The translations under genes and the position numbers were made by a program. 64,000 nucleotides of DNA from the NCBI GenBank assembly GCA_000173575.1, contig ABYL01000003.1:1-64000 (forward strand), in the 5' to 3' direction. Below are positions 17,515 to 24,897 of the stretch, one piece after another. The stretch's first letter is position 1, and the number at the start of each line of letters is the position of its first letter. A model generated the notes under the pieces. It made no database searches and was not told the origin of the DNA. It worked only from the letters and a program-made list of their open reading frames with translations. This stretch comes from Burkholderia sp. H160. GTDB lineage: Bacteria; Pseudomonadota; Gammaproteobacteria; Burkholderiales; Burkholderiaceae.

Positions 17515-18114
17515 TCAGTCGTCGTCGGTGCCGGTCGGGTCGTCGGTGCTGTCGTGAACCAGACGCAACCCGCCCTCGGCGGCGAGCGCGTCAACCTGTT
17601 GCATGGTCATTGGTGGTAGCAGCGCCTCGACGGTGGGCATGGCGGCCAGAAAGGCTTTGGCGTCGGCGGTGCCGAGCAGGCCCGCTAACAGCTCGGTTTG
17701 CGTCGCCGCCTGCCACCGCTCCACGCTCAACTTCGCATCCTTCACGGCGAGGTCAATTTTCGCCACAGCCAGCTTGCGCAGTTCTGCGCGCCGTTCCCTT
17801 ATCGCGTAGCTGCCACGGTCGTTGAAGAACACGTTCAGGCTCGGCAGGTTTTCACTCGGCACGCCGTCGCGCAGCAATGCGGCCTGCATTTCGGCTGTTG
17901 CTTCTGCTGCCTTTGCCTTTGCGACTGCCACGGCTTCGGCCCAGCGCTCGTCGTCTGAGCGGAATCGTTCGCTTAGCCGGCGCTCGGCTTCCGCATGCAG
18001 CAGCGCGGCGCGCTTGTCGATGTCCGCCTTTGCCACCCTCGCGCGAAGCCGTACCGTTTCGCGCAGCGCGTCGCGTTCCTTCGCGGTCATCCTGTTCTCG
18101 TTGTGCATGTTCAT
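17515..18114 (-). CDS. Coiled-coil protein, possible scaffolding protein
   Basis: A 199-residue protein dominated by long charged helices with heptad character (about residues 5-85, rich in Ala, Arg, Glu, Lys), then a globular middle and an acidic tail ending in DDPTGTDDD. Position two genes upstream of the major capsid protein and the helical, acidic-tailed character suit an internal scaffold, but no sequence family is recognised. The ATG at 18114 follows GAAGGAGCG, giving a better start than the longer reading to 18186. It is the first gene after the AT-rich repeat region at 18181-18263. Confidence 0.55.
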   Translation of the reverse strand: MNMHNENRMTAKERDALRETVRLRARVAKADIDKRAALLHAEAERRLSERFRSDDERWAEAVAVAKAKAAEATAEMQAALLRDGVPSENLPSLNVFFNDRGSYAIRERRAELRKLAVAKIDLAVKDAKLSVERWQAATQTELLAGLLGTADAKAFLAAMPTVEALLPPMTMQQVDALAAEGGLRLVHDSTDDPTGTDDD

Positions 18115-18180
18115 CGTTCGCTCCTTCGTTCGAAAGTGGTCGATGAGGTTGACAGGCTTAACAGATAGATAAGATTGACG

Positions 18181-18263
18181 ATTCATACAAACCTGTAAGG
18201 CAAGTCAAGCAGGTAAAGTCAGTAAAGCTAAACAAATGAATACAGGTAGTAAAGGAAGTAAAC
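18181..18263. repeat. AT-rich region with repeated CAGGTA/GTAAAG motifs, candidate origin or promoter
   Basis: Within an AT-rich gap, CAGGTAAAGTCAGTAAAG (18210-18227) and the related CAGGTAGTAAAGGAAGTAAA (18243-18262) repeat the units CAGGTA and AGTAAA. The region lies directly downstream of the AAA ATPase gene and upstream of the capsid-side genes. Iteron-like repeats beside a replication ATPase are typical of satellite origins; promoter function for the capsid operon is the alternative. Confidence 0.4.
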
Positions 18264-18279
18264 TATCTCTCTCTTATAT

Positions 18280-19410
18280 CTACTGTCTTTCTGACATCGC
18301 TTCGACCATCTGCCGGGCCATCGGCGTGAGGCTCGGAATCCCGCCCGGCAGCGTCAAATAGGCGTCTGCCTGAAGACGGCGCAGCATCTGCCACACCGCC
18401 TGACGCGTCACGCCGAGCGCGTTCATGAGTTCCGTCGGCATGCGCTGTCCGTGGTAGATCGCCTGCAGGTAGCGCAACTGTTCGGCGCTCGCCATGCGGT
18501 CGCCTTCGCAGACATAGCGGAAGCGCAAATCGTCACCGAGGCGCAGCACGTGGCACGTGTCGCCGCTGTCGCGGCCACGCTGGTAGAGCTTCGTCAGGTC
18601 GCCTTCGCGGCGCAGCACGAACAGCGTGTCGGCGTTGCCGCTCACGGCGAACGAACCGCTGATGGCGCTGAACGGATCGCCGTCGAGCGGCGGCGACTTG
18701 ACGGTGTGCAGCACGGCGATAATGGCGATGGCGCGCGAATTCGCTTCGCGCGCGAGCCACTGCAGCTGGTCATTCTCGAAGTCGTACTGATCCATGCCGC
18801 GCGGCGCGACGGCGCAGAATTTCTTCCACGTATCGAGCGCGACGATGGACACGCCGGGTCGCGCGTCGAGCAGATCCACGAAGGCCGCGCGGTTGCCGCG
18901 TCGCCAGTCGAGTACCCAGCCCATGTCGGGGACATCGCTCTGGTCCGGGTGCAGCATCAGGAGCCGTTGGTAAATTCTGTGCTTCGAATTTTCGAGATCG
19001 ATATACAGTGCGCCGCCGCGTTCGACTTGACGTCCCCACACCGGATATCCGCACGCAATCGACAGGCACCAGTCGGCGACGAGCAGCGATTTTCCGGCCT
19101 TGGGCCGGGCCGCGATCACCGCGAGTCCGGGCGCCAGCAAGCCGGGAATCACGTGCCGCACCGGCTCGGGCGGCGACGCGATCAGTTCAGCAGCACTAAT
19201 CACCTGCGGCTCCCATATCTCGACGGTCTTTACCTTGCCGCCGCCGGTCGGCGGCGTCTGGCCGTTGGCCTTTGTGGCGCGTTCGGCCTGCTCGCGTTTT
19301 GCCTGTGCGTTGCGCCTCTGGCCCAGCCGCTCGGCGGACTGGCGCAGCGCGTCTTCATAGGTCGCCGGGGGGATGGAACCGGGCACCTCACGTTCGTCGG
19401 GCTGGCTCAT
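18280..19410 (-). CDS. RepA/RAD25-like AAA ATPase (AAA_25 type)
   Basis: A 376-residue protein. A hydrophilic N-terminus of about 70 residues is followed by a RecA-like ATPase core: Walker A ARPKAGKSLL (about 101-110), a Walker B strand ending SIVALDTW, and a sensor region (IIAVLHTVKSPP). A C-terminal winged helix follows (MPTELMNALGVTRQAVWQML). This layout occurs in hexameric helicase-like ATPases of plasmids, phages and satellites that act in replication initiation. It overlaps the upstream small gene by ATGA and lies next to the candidate origin repeats, supporting a replication role. Confidence 0.8.
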   Translation of the reverse strand: MSQPDEREVPGSIPPATYEDALRQSAERLGQRRNAQAKREQAERATKANGQTPPTGGGKVKTVEIWEPQVISAAELIASPPEPVRHVIPGLLAPGLAVIAARPKAGKSLLVADWCLSIACGYPVWGRQVERGGALYIDLENSKHRIYQRLLMLHPDQSDVPDMGWVLDWRRGNRAAFVDLLDARPGVSIVALDTWKKFCAVAPRGMDQYDFENDQLQWLAREANSRAIAIIAVLHTVKSPPLDGDPFSAISGSFAVSGNADTLFVLRREGDLTKLYQRGRDSGDTCHVLRLGDDLRFRYVCEGDRMASAEQLRYLQAIYHGQRMPTELMNALGVTRQAVWQMLRRLQADAYLTLPGGIPSLTPMARQMVEAMSERQ

Positions 19411-19610
19411 AGCGCCCCCTCACGGGCGCGCGTTTCCAGCCACAGGCGCGCCGCCATCCACACGTCCTCTGTGATCCATGAACAATGCTCGCGCCATTGG
19501 TCAGGCGTCATCTGCGCTTCGCACCGCGCGAGTTCCGCCGCGACGTGTTCCTCGACATGACGTTGCAGCGCTTGCGGGGACGCGAAGCGGCGCACACTGT
19601 TGAGCGTCAC
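19407..19610 (-). CDS. Small hypothetical protein, coupled to the ATPase gene
   Basis: A 67-residue helical protein (MTLNSVRRFASPQALQRHVE start; acidic, Trp-rich second half). No family recognised. Its stop overlaps the ATPase start and its start overlaps the stop of the next upstream gene, both by ATGA-type junctions, so the three are translationally coupled. Confidence 0.6.
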   Translation of the reverse strand: MTLNSVRRFASPQALQRHVEEHVAAELARCEAQMTPDQWREHCSWITEDVWMAARLWLETRAREGAL

Positions 19611-19867
19611 CGTTCGGCCTCCCTATGCGTTTCGTTATGCGAAGGATCGTGCGGAGGGACGTACATGCGAACCGCCCCCTCCGCACGAAGGAAGGCCTCG
19701 TACGCGTCGAGTGCGAGCGTCCAGACCTGTTCGGCAAGCTCCGGTCCGCTTGCGAGAATGTGGCCCGCGCTGTCGATCACAGCGAGCGAAGCGGGGTTGC
19801 CCGCCGCAGTCTCGACGCGCAGGCCACCGGGAGCGGTCGCACTGAGCACAGGACAATCCACCTTCAT
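19607..19867 (-). CDS. Small hypothetical protein of the element
   Basis: An 86-residue protein with strands followed by a helix (VDCPVLSATAPGGLRVETAA; SLAVIDSAGHILASG), a layout common in small phage proteins, and a hydrophilic His-rich tail. No function can be assigned. The ATG at 19867 follows GGAGGCAACC and is preferred to the upstream ATG. It is coupled to the next gene by overlap. Confidence 0.55.
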   Translation of the reverse strand: MKVDCPVLSATAPGGLRVETAAGNPASLAVIDSAGHILASGPELAEQVWTLALDAYEAFLRAEGAVRMYVPPHDPSHNETHREAER

Positions 19868-19878
19868 GGTTGCCTCCG

Positions 19879-20148
19879 TCACGCCGCCACGGTCGTGCTT
19901 TGCTCGGGCAGTTCGCCAAGGGTCAACAGATCGAAAACAACGGGCTCGAAGCGTTCGGTGTCGGCGATCATGGGACGGCGCGGACCGGTCTGGCGGATAA
20001 CGTCGAGCGATTTCAGCCGGTCACCGTGACGCCGCTGAAAATGAATCCAGCTATTCGCGCCGCCGTCGTAACCGAGTTCGGGATGAGCACGGGCAAAGTC
20101 CTGCCATTCGGCTTTGGCCGAGCGCCACTTTGTGATGGTGCGACGCAT
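19879..20148 (-). CDS. Small hypothetical protein of the element
   Basis: An 89-residue basic protein (MRRTITKWRSAKAEWQDFAR start), followed by FQRRHGDRLKSLDVIRQTG. It may bind nucleic acid, but no family is recognised. The ATG at 20148 lies 8 bases after AGGAG. The 126-base gap upstream is AT-rich and is the likely promoter of the leftward replication/capsid unit. Confidence 0.55.
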   Translation of the reverse strand: MRRTITKWRSAKAEWQDFARAHPELGYDGGANSWIHFQRRHGDRLKSLDVIRQTGPRRPMIADTERFEPVVFDLLTLGELPEQSTTVAA

Positions 20149-20274
20149 GTTATGCACTCCTGATGTATCACCTGATTTAGACGGGTGTCAGAAGTAAATG
20201 TAATTGCGCCCGTGGCACGATGTCATTCTGAATCTGCGCGTCCTGTTTTCTTTATAATTCTGACGCGCATGAAT
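20149..20274 (-). promoter_or_regulatory. AT-rich intergenic region, likely promoter/operator of the element's main operon
   Basis: This gap holds two copies of ATTTAGAC on the + strand (20175-20182 and 20273-20280) and an inverted pair TGTCAGAAG...TTCTGACG. A CTGACA hexamer in leftward orientation could be a -35 element for the gene starting at 20148. The symmetry suggests a regulator site; the neighbouring HTH-like protein is a candidate binder. Confidence 0.35.
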
Positions 20275-20808
20275 TTAGACAGATTCGCCGCGCTCGACTT
20301 TCACAAGCGGCGCGATCTCGTCCCGATAGCGATAGTACGCATCGCGGGCTGTCGCGTAGCTCACGTTGAATTCAACAGCGACGGCAGGCAGGGCTGCTTT
20401 CGGTTTCTCCTTTGCCGCAACGCGTCGGCACACTGCGGTGCATATTTGCATCGCGCGCTGCTGCGCGTCAGTGAGCACCTGTTCTTTCGGCACCGGAACG
20501 GGGAAACTGACGCGCCAACGCTTCTGGTCAACCGGATCGTCGGGCAGCGAGAGCAGTTGTCGCGCCACGAGCAGCGCGGCGCGGTCGGCGGTCGTCAGCC
20601 GCGCCTTGCGGTTAAGTAGTCGCCGGTGAATCTCCAGCGCGTGCAACTGCGCAGCATCGCGCAGCACGTCCTCTTTCAGCGCAGCAACCTGCGCGTACAC
20701 CTTCGCGGGATCGGCGGCACCGTCCACGCCTGCGAGCGCGGCGTCGATGGCGGCGAACTTCTGGCGCAGGGACTTCAGCGCGGCGCTACGCGCGGCGTCC
20801 GCGCTCAT
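20275..20808 (-). CDS. HTH-like regulatory or small-terminase-like protein
   Basis: A 177-residue, mainly helical protein. The C-terminal segment (LPAVAVEFNVSYATARDAYY, about 143-162) reads as a helix-turn-helix, and the N-terminal 70 residues form charged helices. It could be a transcription regulator of the element or a DNA-recognition protein such as a small terminase; neither can be proved from sequence. Its start overlaps the integrase stop by ATGA, so it is translated from the integrase message. Confidence 0.6.
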   Translation of the reverse strand: MSADAARSAALKSLRQKFAAIDAALAGVDGAADPAKVYAQVAALKEDVLRDAAQLHALEIHRRLLNRKARLTTADRAALLVARQLLSLPDDPVDQKRWRVSFPVPVPKEQVLTDAQQRAMQICTAVCRRVAAKEKPKAALPAVAVEFNVSYATARDAYYRYRDEIAPLVKVERGESV

Positions 20809-22535
20809 GCGGCACGCCTCGCGCGGTCGAGCTTCCTGCGCGCGGCCTTGACGGCGCTCAGGTCCGCATCGACGCCGCTGATCAGCGAGCCCGACACGCG
20901 GTCGAGTTCCAGCCGCCGCGAGATGCCAGCCTTGCTCACGAGCACGAGGCCGATGGGCGGCGTCTCGCCGTCCGCTACGGAACGGAAGCCATTAATGAAA
21001 ATGGTGATGCGTTCGAACGTGTCGAGCACCAGCCTGCGCGCCGTCGTGCGCGCATCGTGGTCCAGCGCTTCGACGCCATGCACCAGCTTCGCCCACTCGC
21101 CAGCAGCAGCGGGAACGCTAAGGCTCTGTGCGTGGGCGAGCTCCTGTTCGAGATGCGCGACTTCCTCGCGCGTGGTCTTCAGTGTCTTGCCGATGCTGCG
21201 CGCCTCAGTCTGGAAAAACTCGCGCTGCACGTCATCATCGTCCTCGCAGTCCGCGATCGAGAGCGTGAGGTTGTTCATCTTGCGTTCGAGTTTTTTCTGC
21301 TCGCCGCGCGCGATGGCGAGACGTCCCGCGATGCCCTTGCTCGGATCGTTGCCCTCGACCAGCGCGGAAAGATTGAACTGGTTGGCGCAGAATGCCATTA
21401 CTCCGCGTTCGACGGGCACGGCACTGCACGAGCCATGCGCGCAGCGGTTCTCCATCGTCGTCACTCCACTGCATCGCAGTCGTCGATGGCCGTCTTGCGG
21501 CCGACCGTCATCCTGCTTGTTGCGGGACAGGATGTTCTGCGCGACGACCGGGCGCGAGCAGTGACCGCAGCGCATGAGACCCGCGCCGGTAAAGAGGTTG
21601 ACCAGAGTGCCTTTCCCATGACGGCGACCGCGCTGGTCGAGCAGGTGCTGAAGGCTCTGGAACTCGGCCTCGGTCATCAGCGACGGGTAGTAGTCCTTGA
21701 GCGTGGCGCTGTACTCGACCTTCTGCGTCTCCTTGTCCATGATCGTCACAAGGCGCTCGCCCACGAGGTTGCGGCAGCGCATGATCTGATACACGCGGGA
21801 CGTGTTGCTGATGCCCTTGGGGGCTGTGTAGCCGTCGGTGCGCAGTCTTTCGAGGATCGCGGTGCCCCCGTGACCCTCGCGGAAGTAGCGGATCATCGCG
21901 CGCACGGGCTCGGCATGTTTCTCGATGATCTCGAAGCGCTTCTCGTCCTTCGAGTACTGGACCCATGACGGGTCCGCGCCCACGGCCAGATGGATGCCGC
22001 GCTCGCCTTTCTGCCAGCGCTCGCACTTGATGCGCATAGCGTCGCGAACCCGGTCGCGCTTCATTCTCGACTCATCGTTATTGCGGACCATCATCCCGAC
22101 GCTGACAAACAACAGGCCGGGGTTCTCCTCGATCGTCTGCTGGTTGTAGACGTTGCCATCGGTGCCCGTCACGACTGTAATCCCGTGGCCGATGATCGTG
22201 GTGAGCAGGTTCATCGCCTTGACGACCTTGTCACGACTCAACCGGTCGAGCGCTTCGACATACAACACGCAACCCTGCTCGATGCGTCCCGACTTGATCT
22301 GTTCGATGAACGCGCCCAGCGCGCTGCCCATCTCCGTGTTCTTTCCCCGGAAGGCAGACTTGCCGAGATCGCGCATCGTGAGTGATTCATCGAACACGAA
22401 CCCGTGTTCGAGTGCCCACTTGCGCGCGCCCTCGATCTGTCGCGCGATGCCCGTGCCCGATGCCTGCCGTACGTCTGAAATACGGAGGTAGCTGAAGAGA
22501 CGCTTCTTGGTAAGTGTCTGTAATGACCGCTGCAT
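20805..22535 (-). CDS. Large serine recombinase (integrase)
   Basis: A 576-residue site-specific recombinase. The N-terminal resolvase domain has the nucleophile Ser20 in FSYLRISDVRQ and the partner segment VLYVEALDRLSRDKV. A recombinase domain follows, then a zinc-ribbon cysteine set (MRCGHCSRPV, LRCSGV, NRCAHGSC) and a long coiled-coil region (about 395-470). This is the full architecture of large serine integrases. It lies 58 bases inside the right junction, as integrases normally do. The ATG at 22535 is chosen; a TTG 15 bases upstream is possible, and the ribosome-binding site is weak. Confidence 0.9.
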   Translation of the reverse strand: MQRSLQTLTKKRLFSYLRISDVRQASGTGIARQIEGARKWALEHGFVFDESLTMRDLGKSAFRGKNTEMGSALGAFIEQIKSGRIEQGCVLYVEALDRLSRDKVVKAMNLLTTIIGHGITVVTGTDGNVYNQQTIEENPGLLFVSVGMMVRNNDESRMKRDRVRDAMRIKCERWQKGERGIHLAVGADPSWVQYSKDEKRFEIIEKHAEPVRAMIRYFREGHGGTAILERLRTDGYTAPKGISNTSRVYQIMRCRNLVGERLVTIMDKETQKVEYSATLKDYYPSLMTEAEFQSLQHLLDQRGRRHGKGTLVNLFTGAGLMRCGHCSRPVVAQNILSRNKQDDGRPQDGHRRLRCSGVTTMENRCAHGSCSAVPVERGVMAFCANQFNLSALVEGNDPSKGIAGRLAIARGEQKKLERKMNNLTLSIADCEDDDDVQREFFQTEARSIGKTLKTTREEVAHLEQELAHAQSLSVPAAAGEWAKLVHGVEALDHDARTTARRLVLDTFERITIFINGFRSVADGETPPIGLVLVSKAGISRRLELDRVSGSLISGVDADLSAVKAARRKLDRARRAA

Positions 22536-22570
22536 GGTAGTTCCAGCCAAAAAAAAAGCACTGAAACTAC

Positions 22571-22596
22571 AGTATATATCGCGTTCGGATCGTCAC
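22571..22596. other. Right attachment junction of the integrated element
   Basis: The MFS N-terminal frame changes to element sequence at the core CAC (22594-22596). The element arm AGTATATATCGCGTTCGGATCGT ends here, spanning 22571-22593. Joined through the core to GACGAACAACACTGGA (from 13681), it forms an imperfect palindrome with AGTATAT and ATATACT as outer arms and GTTCGGATCGT pairing with ACGACGAAC inside, as expected for attP of a serine integrase. Confidence 0.75.
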
Positions 22597-22839
22597 TTCG
22601 CACAGCACGTAGCCGACGTAGAACACGGCGGCGCCAAGCCCGTACATCGCGTCGCTGAAGCCGAGATCGTGCTTCATCTGCAATTGCGCGAAGCCGATGT
22701 TGATCCGGTCCAGAAAGGACACGACGTAGCAAATGAACAGAAACGGCACGATGCGCCAGGCGACCTTCTGAAACATCGAATCGTCGCTCGCGACAGGCGC
22801 GATGTGGTCAATGGCGTTGCCATCGAGGGAATGTTGCAT
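22594..22839 (-). pseudogene. MFS transporter, N-terminal part (gene split by integrated element)
   Basis: This encodes the first 82 codons of the MFS gene. A cytoplasmic start is followed by helix 1 (PFLFICYVVSFLDRINIGFA) and helix 2 (GLGAAVFYVGYVLCEV). Translation runs a few codons into the element and stops at 22567. The remainder is at 12598-13680. The ATG at 22839 follows GGAGCGAGAC. It lies 126 bases downstream of the metallo-beta-lactamase-fold gene, separated by a terminator. Confidence 0.85.
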
Positions 22840-22919
22840 GTCTCGCTCCAGGTGCGGGACGCGCCTGTGCGAAGACGAGCGCGCCCGAGGCGTCTAGCGC
22901 GCCTTCGTGTGTTGAACGG

Positions 22920-22947
22920 TAAAAAGGAAAGGCCGGACGGCCTTTCC
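22920..22947 (-). terminator. Strong rho-independent terminator after the MBL-fold gene
   Basis: In the leftward direction, GGAAAGGCC and GGCCTTTCC form a perfect 9-bp stem with a 4-base loop, followed immediately by TTTTT (22925-22921). It lies 18 bases after the MBL-fold gene stop. It implies that the MFS gene behind it depends on read-through or its own promoter. Confidence 0.85.
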
Positions 22948-22964
22948 TCGACTGCGGGGGGCGA

Positions 22965-23924
22965 TCAGTTCTGCAGCGCGTCCCACATTTCCTTGTCGCG
23001 TTGCGCGGTCCAGATGCGCGGGTGGCTGATGCCGCTTGCTTCGTCGTAGGCTCGCGACACGTCGAACGGCAGGCAATGCTCGTAGATGAAGACATTGCCG
23101 AACTTCGGGTCCATCGCCTTGCGCGTGAGCGCCATCGCACCCTTCAGGTCGAGCTTGTCCTTGAATGCTTCACGGCCTGCCTGCAATAGCGTGGTGACGA
23201 AGTCTTTGGTGTAGTCGAGGCCCTTGTTCACGTCCGCGGGCGTCAGCAGCGCGGGGCCGCGTCCCGGCACCAGCTTCTGCGGATTCAGGGCGCGCAGTGC
23301 TTCGAGCGTCGCCGGCCACTGTTCGAGCTGCGCGTCGCCGCAGTAGCAGGCCGCGTCGTACTCGACGAGGTCGCCGGAGAACAGCACCTTCTGCGACGGC
23401 AGCCACACCACCGTGTCGCCCTTCGTGTGGCCGGAACCGAGATGCGCGATGCGCACTTCGAGCTTGCCGAGAAAGAGCGTCATTTCCTTTTCGAAAACCA
23501 GCGTCGGCCACGTCAGACCGGGCACCGTTTCGACACCCGCAAAAAGGCGCGGGAAGCGTTCGATTTCCGACTTCATATCGGCTTCGCCGCGCTCGACGAT
23601 CATCTCGTAGGTGCCGCGGCTGGCGATCACCTGCTGCGCGCCTTCCTTGAAGTACGCCGATGCGCCCAGCACGCGCACCGCGTGATAGTGCGACAGCACG
23701 ACGTATTTGATCGGCTTGTCGGTGACGCTGCGGATCTTCGCGATCAGGTCTTGCGCCATGGCCGGTGTGGCGGTGGTGTCCACGATCAGCACGCCGTCGT
23801 CACCGATGATCACGCCCGAGTTCGGGTCACCCTCGGCCGTATACGCATACGCGTTTTCCGACAATTGGGTCCACGTGATCTTCTTTTCTTCCAGGTCGGC
23901 CTGGGATGCGAAAGCCTTCGCCAT
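22965..23924 (-). CDS. Metallo-beta-lactamase-fold hydrolase with altered metal motif
   Basis: A 319-residue MBL-fold protein. The fold elements are present: GVLIVDTTATPAMAQDLIAK, then SHYHAVRVLGA at the metal-binding position, LGSGHTKGDTVVWLP, and LFSGDLVEY. The usual HxHxDH motif reads HYHAVR, so the Asp and His of the second metal site are replaced by Val and Arg. This variant is widespread in a Burkholderiales subgroup and suggests a one-metal or different chemistry. It is divergent from two IclR regulators and probably belongs to an aromatic or hydroxy-acid pathway with the FAD monooxygenase and MFS transporter nearby. Confidence 0.8.
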   Translation of the reverse strand: MAKAFASQADLEEKKITWTQLSENAYAYTAEGDPNSGVIIGDDGVLIVDTTATPAMAQDLIAKIRSVTDKPIKYVVLSHYHAVRVLGASAYFKEGAQQVIASRGTYEMIVERGEADMKSEIERFPRLFAGVETVPGLTWPTLVFEKEMTLFLGKLEVRIAHLGSGHTKGDTVVWLPSQKVLFSGDLVEYDAACYCGDAQLEQWPATLEALRALNPQKLVPGRGPALLTPADVNKGLDYTKDFVTTLLQAGREAFKDKLDLKGAMALTRKAMDPKFGNVFIYEHCLPFDVSRAYDEASGISHPRIWTAQRDKEMWDALQN

Positions 23925-23956
23925 GTCTGTCTCCGTCTAACGACTCGTTGGGGGAT

Positions 23957-23997
23957 GACTAATAGTCGTCGTCACTCGGATATTTGTCAATGACAAA
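23957..23997. promoter_or_regulatory. Palindromes in the MBL/IclR divergent promoter
   Basis: Two perfect inverted repeats lie between the divergent genes: GACTA-A-TAGTC (23957-23967) and TTTGTCA-A-TGACAAA (23983-23997). A further TTGTCATT half-site follows at about 24002-24009. Size and position fit IclR-family operators controlling both directions. Which of the two IclR proteins binds is unknown. Confidence 0.55.
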
Positions 23998-24088
23998 ATA
24001 CCTTGTCATTCACTAACATAGGGTAAACTCCGTTGGTTGGTCGGCAGAGTCCGATCGGATACCATTTAGGCCTTCCACGGACAACGCG

Positions 24089-24892
24089 ATGGCTGATACG
24101 ACAAGCGAAAAGAAACAGCGGGGCATTCAGAGCGTCGAGGTCGGCGGTCGTCTGCTGCAGGCGCTGGCGCGACAGCGCGAACCGCTCGGGCTGACCGAAC
24201 TCGCCGGCGAGGCGCAATTGTCGTCGGCGCAGGCGCACACGTATCTGGTGAGCCTGACGCGCCTCGGCCTCGTCAAGCGTGACGCACTGACCGGCAACTA
24301 CGAACCGGGGCCGCTCTCATTGCGGCTTGGTCTCATGCATATCGAACAACAACCGGTCTATCGCATCGCGGCGCCCTATGCGGCTGCGCTCGCGGAGCGG
24401 ATCGGTCTTAGCGTGGCGATCTGTGTGGCGGGCGTGCAGGGTCCGGCTATCGTGCGATACGAGCGCAGCGGTTCTCCGCTGCATGTGAATCTGCACATCG
24501 GCACGGTGATGTCGCTCGAGGCGACGTCGACGGGCCGCGTCTTCTGCGCGTTCTGCCCGCCCGAGCAGGTCGCGGAAATGGCGAGAAACCAGGCGCACTC
24601 GGGGGACCCCACGCCAGCCCGCGGCCGTGCGGCGAAAGGGCTGGCTAGCGCGGAGTGGAGCAAACGCTTCGATGAGATCCGCGCGCGCGGCATCGAGCGC
24701 GGGATCGATGCGCCGAGTCCGGGCATCAGCAGTCTGAGCGTGCCGGTGTTCGATGGCGAACAACGGATGCAACTCGCGTTGACGGCGATCGGCTCGTCAG
24801 GCTCGATCGACGTCGAGTGGGATGGCGCGGTCGCGCGTCAGTTGCTGGAAACTTCCCGACGTATCACCGAAGCGGTGGTCACACGCACCTGA
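24089..24892 (+). CDS. IclR family transcriptional regulator (first of tandem pair)
   Basis: A 267-residue IclR protein with an N-terminal winged helix (about 12-75: GLTELAGEAQLSSAQAHTYL) and a GAF-like effector domain (about 90-260) that binds small organic acids or aromatics. It ends 5 bases before the start of a second IclR gene of similar length, so the pair probably arose by duplication and may work together. It is divergent from the MBL-fold gene. Confidence 0.88.
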   Translation: MADTTSEKKQRGIQSVEVGGRLLQALARQREPLGLTELAGEAQLSSAQAHTYLVSLTRLGLVKRDALTGNYEPGPLSLRLGLMHIEQQPVYRIAAPYAAALAERIGLSVAICVAGVQGPAIVRYERSGSPLHVNLHIGTVMSLEATSTGRVFCAFCPPEQVAEMARNQAHSGDPTPARGRAAKGLASAEWSKRFDEIRARGIERGIDAPSPGISSLSVPVFDGEQRMQLALTAIGSSGSIDVEWDGAVARQLLETSRRITEAVVTRT

Positions 24893-24897
24893 GAACC

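Larger units (their letters stand above)
13681..22596. mobile_element. 8.9-kb integrated element with serine integrase and capsid genes (satellite- or prophage-like)
   Basis: The element interrupts an MFS gene. It encodes, leftward from the right end: large serine integrase, small HTH-like protein, three small proteins, AAA ATPase, coiled-coil protein, small protein, HK97-type major capsid protein, small protein, prohead protease, small protein, and an AT-richer cargo gene at the far end. Terminase, portal, tail, lysis and repressor genes are not seen. Nearly all genes point left. Reconstructed attB restores the MFS frame, and reconstructed attP is an imperfect palindrome centred on the core. 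Intact frames throughout argue against simple decay. Confidence 0.85.
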
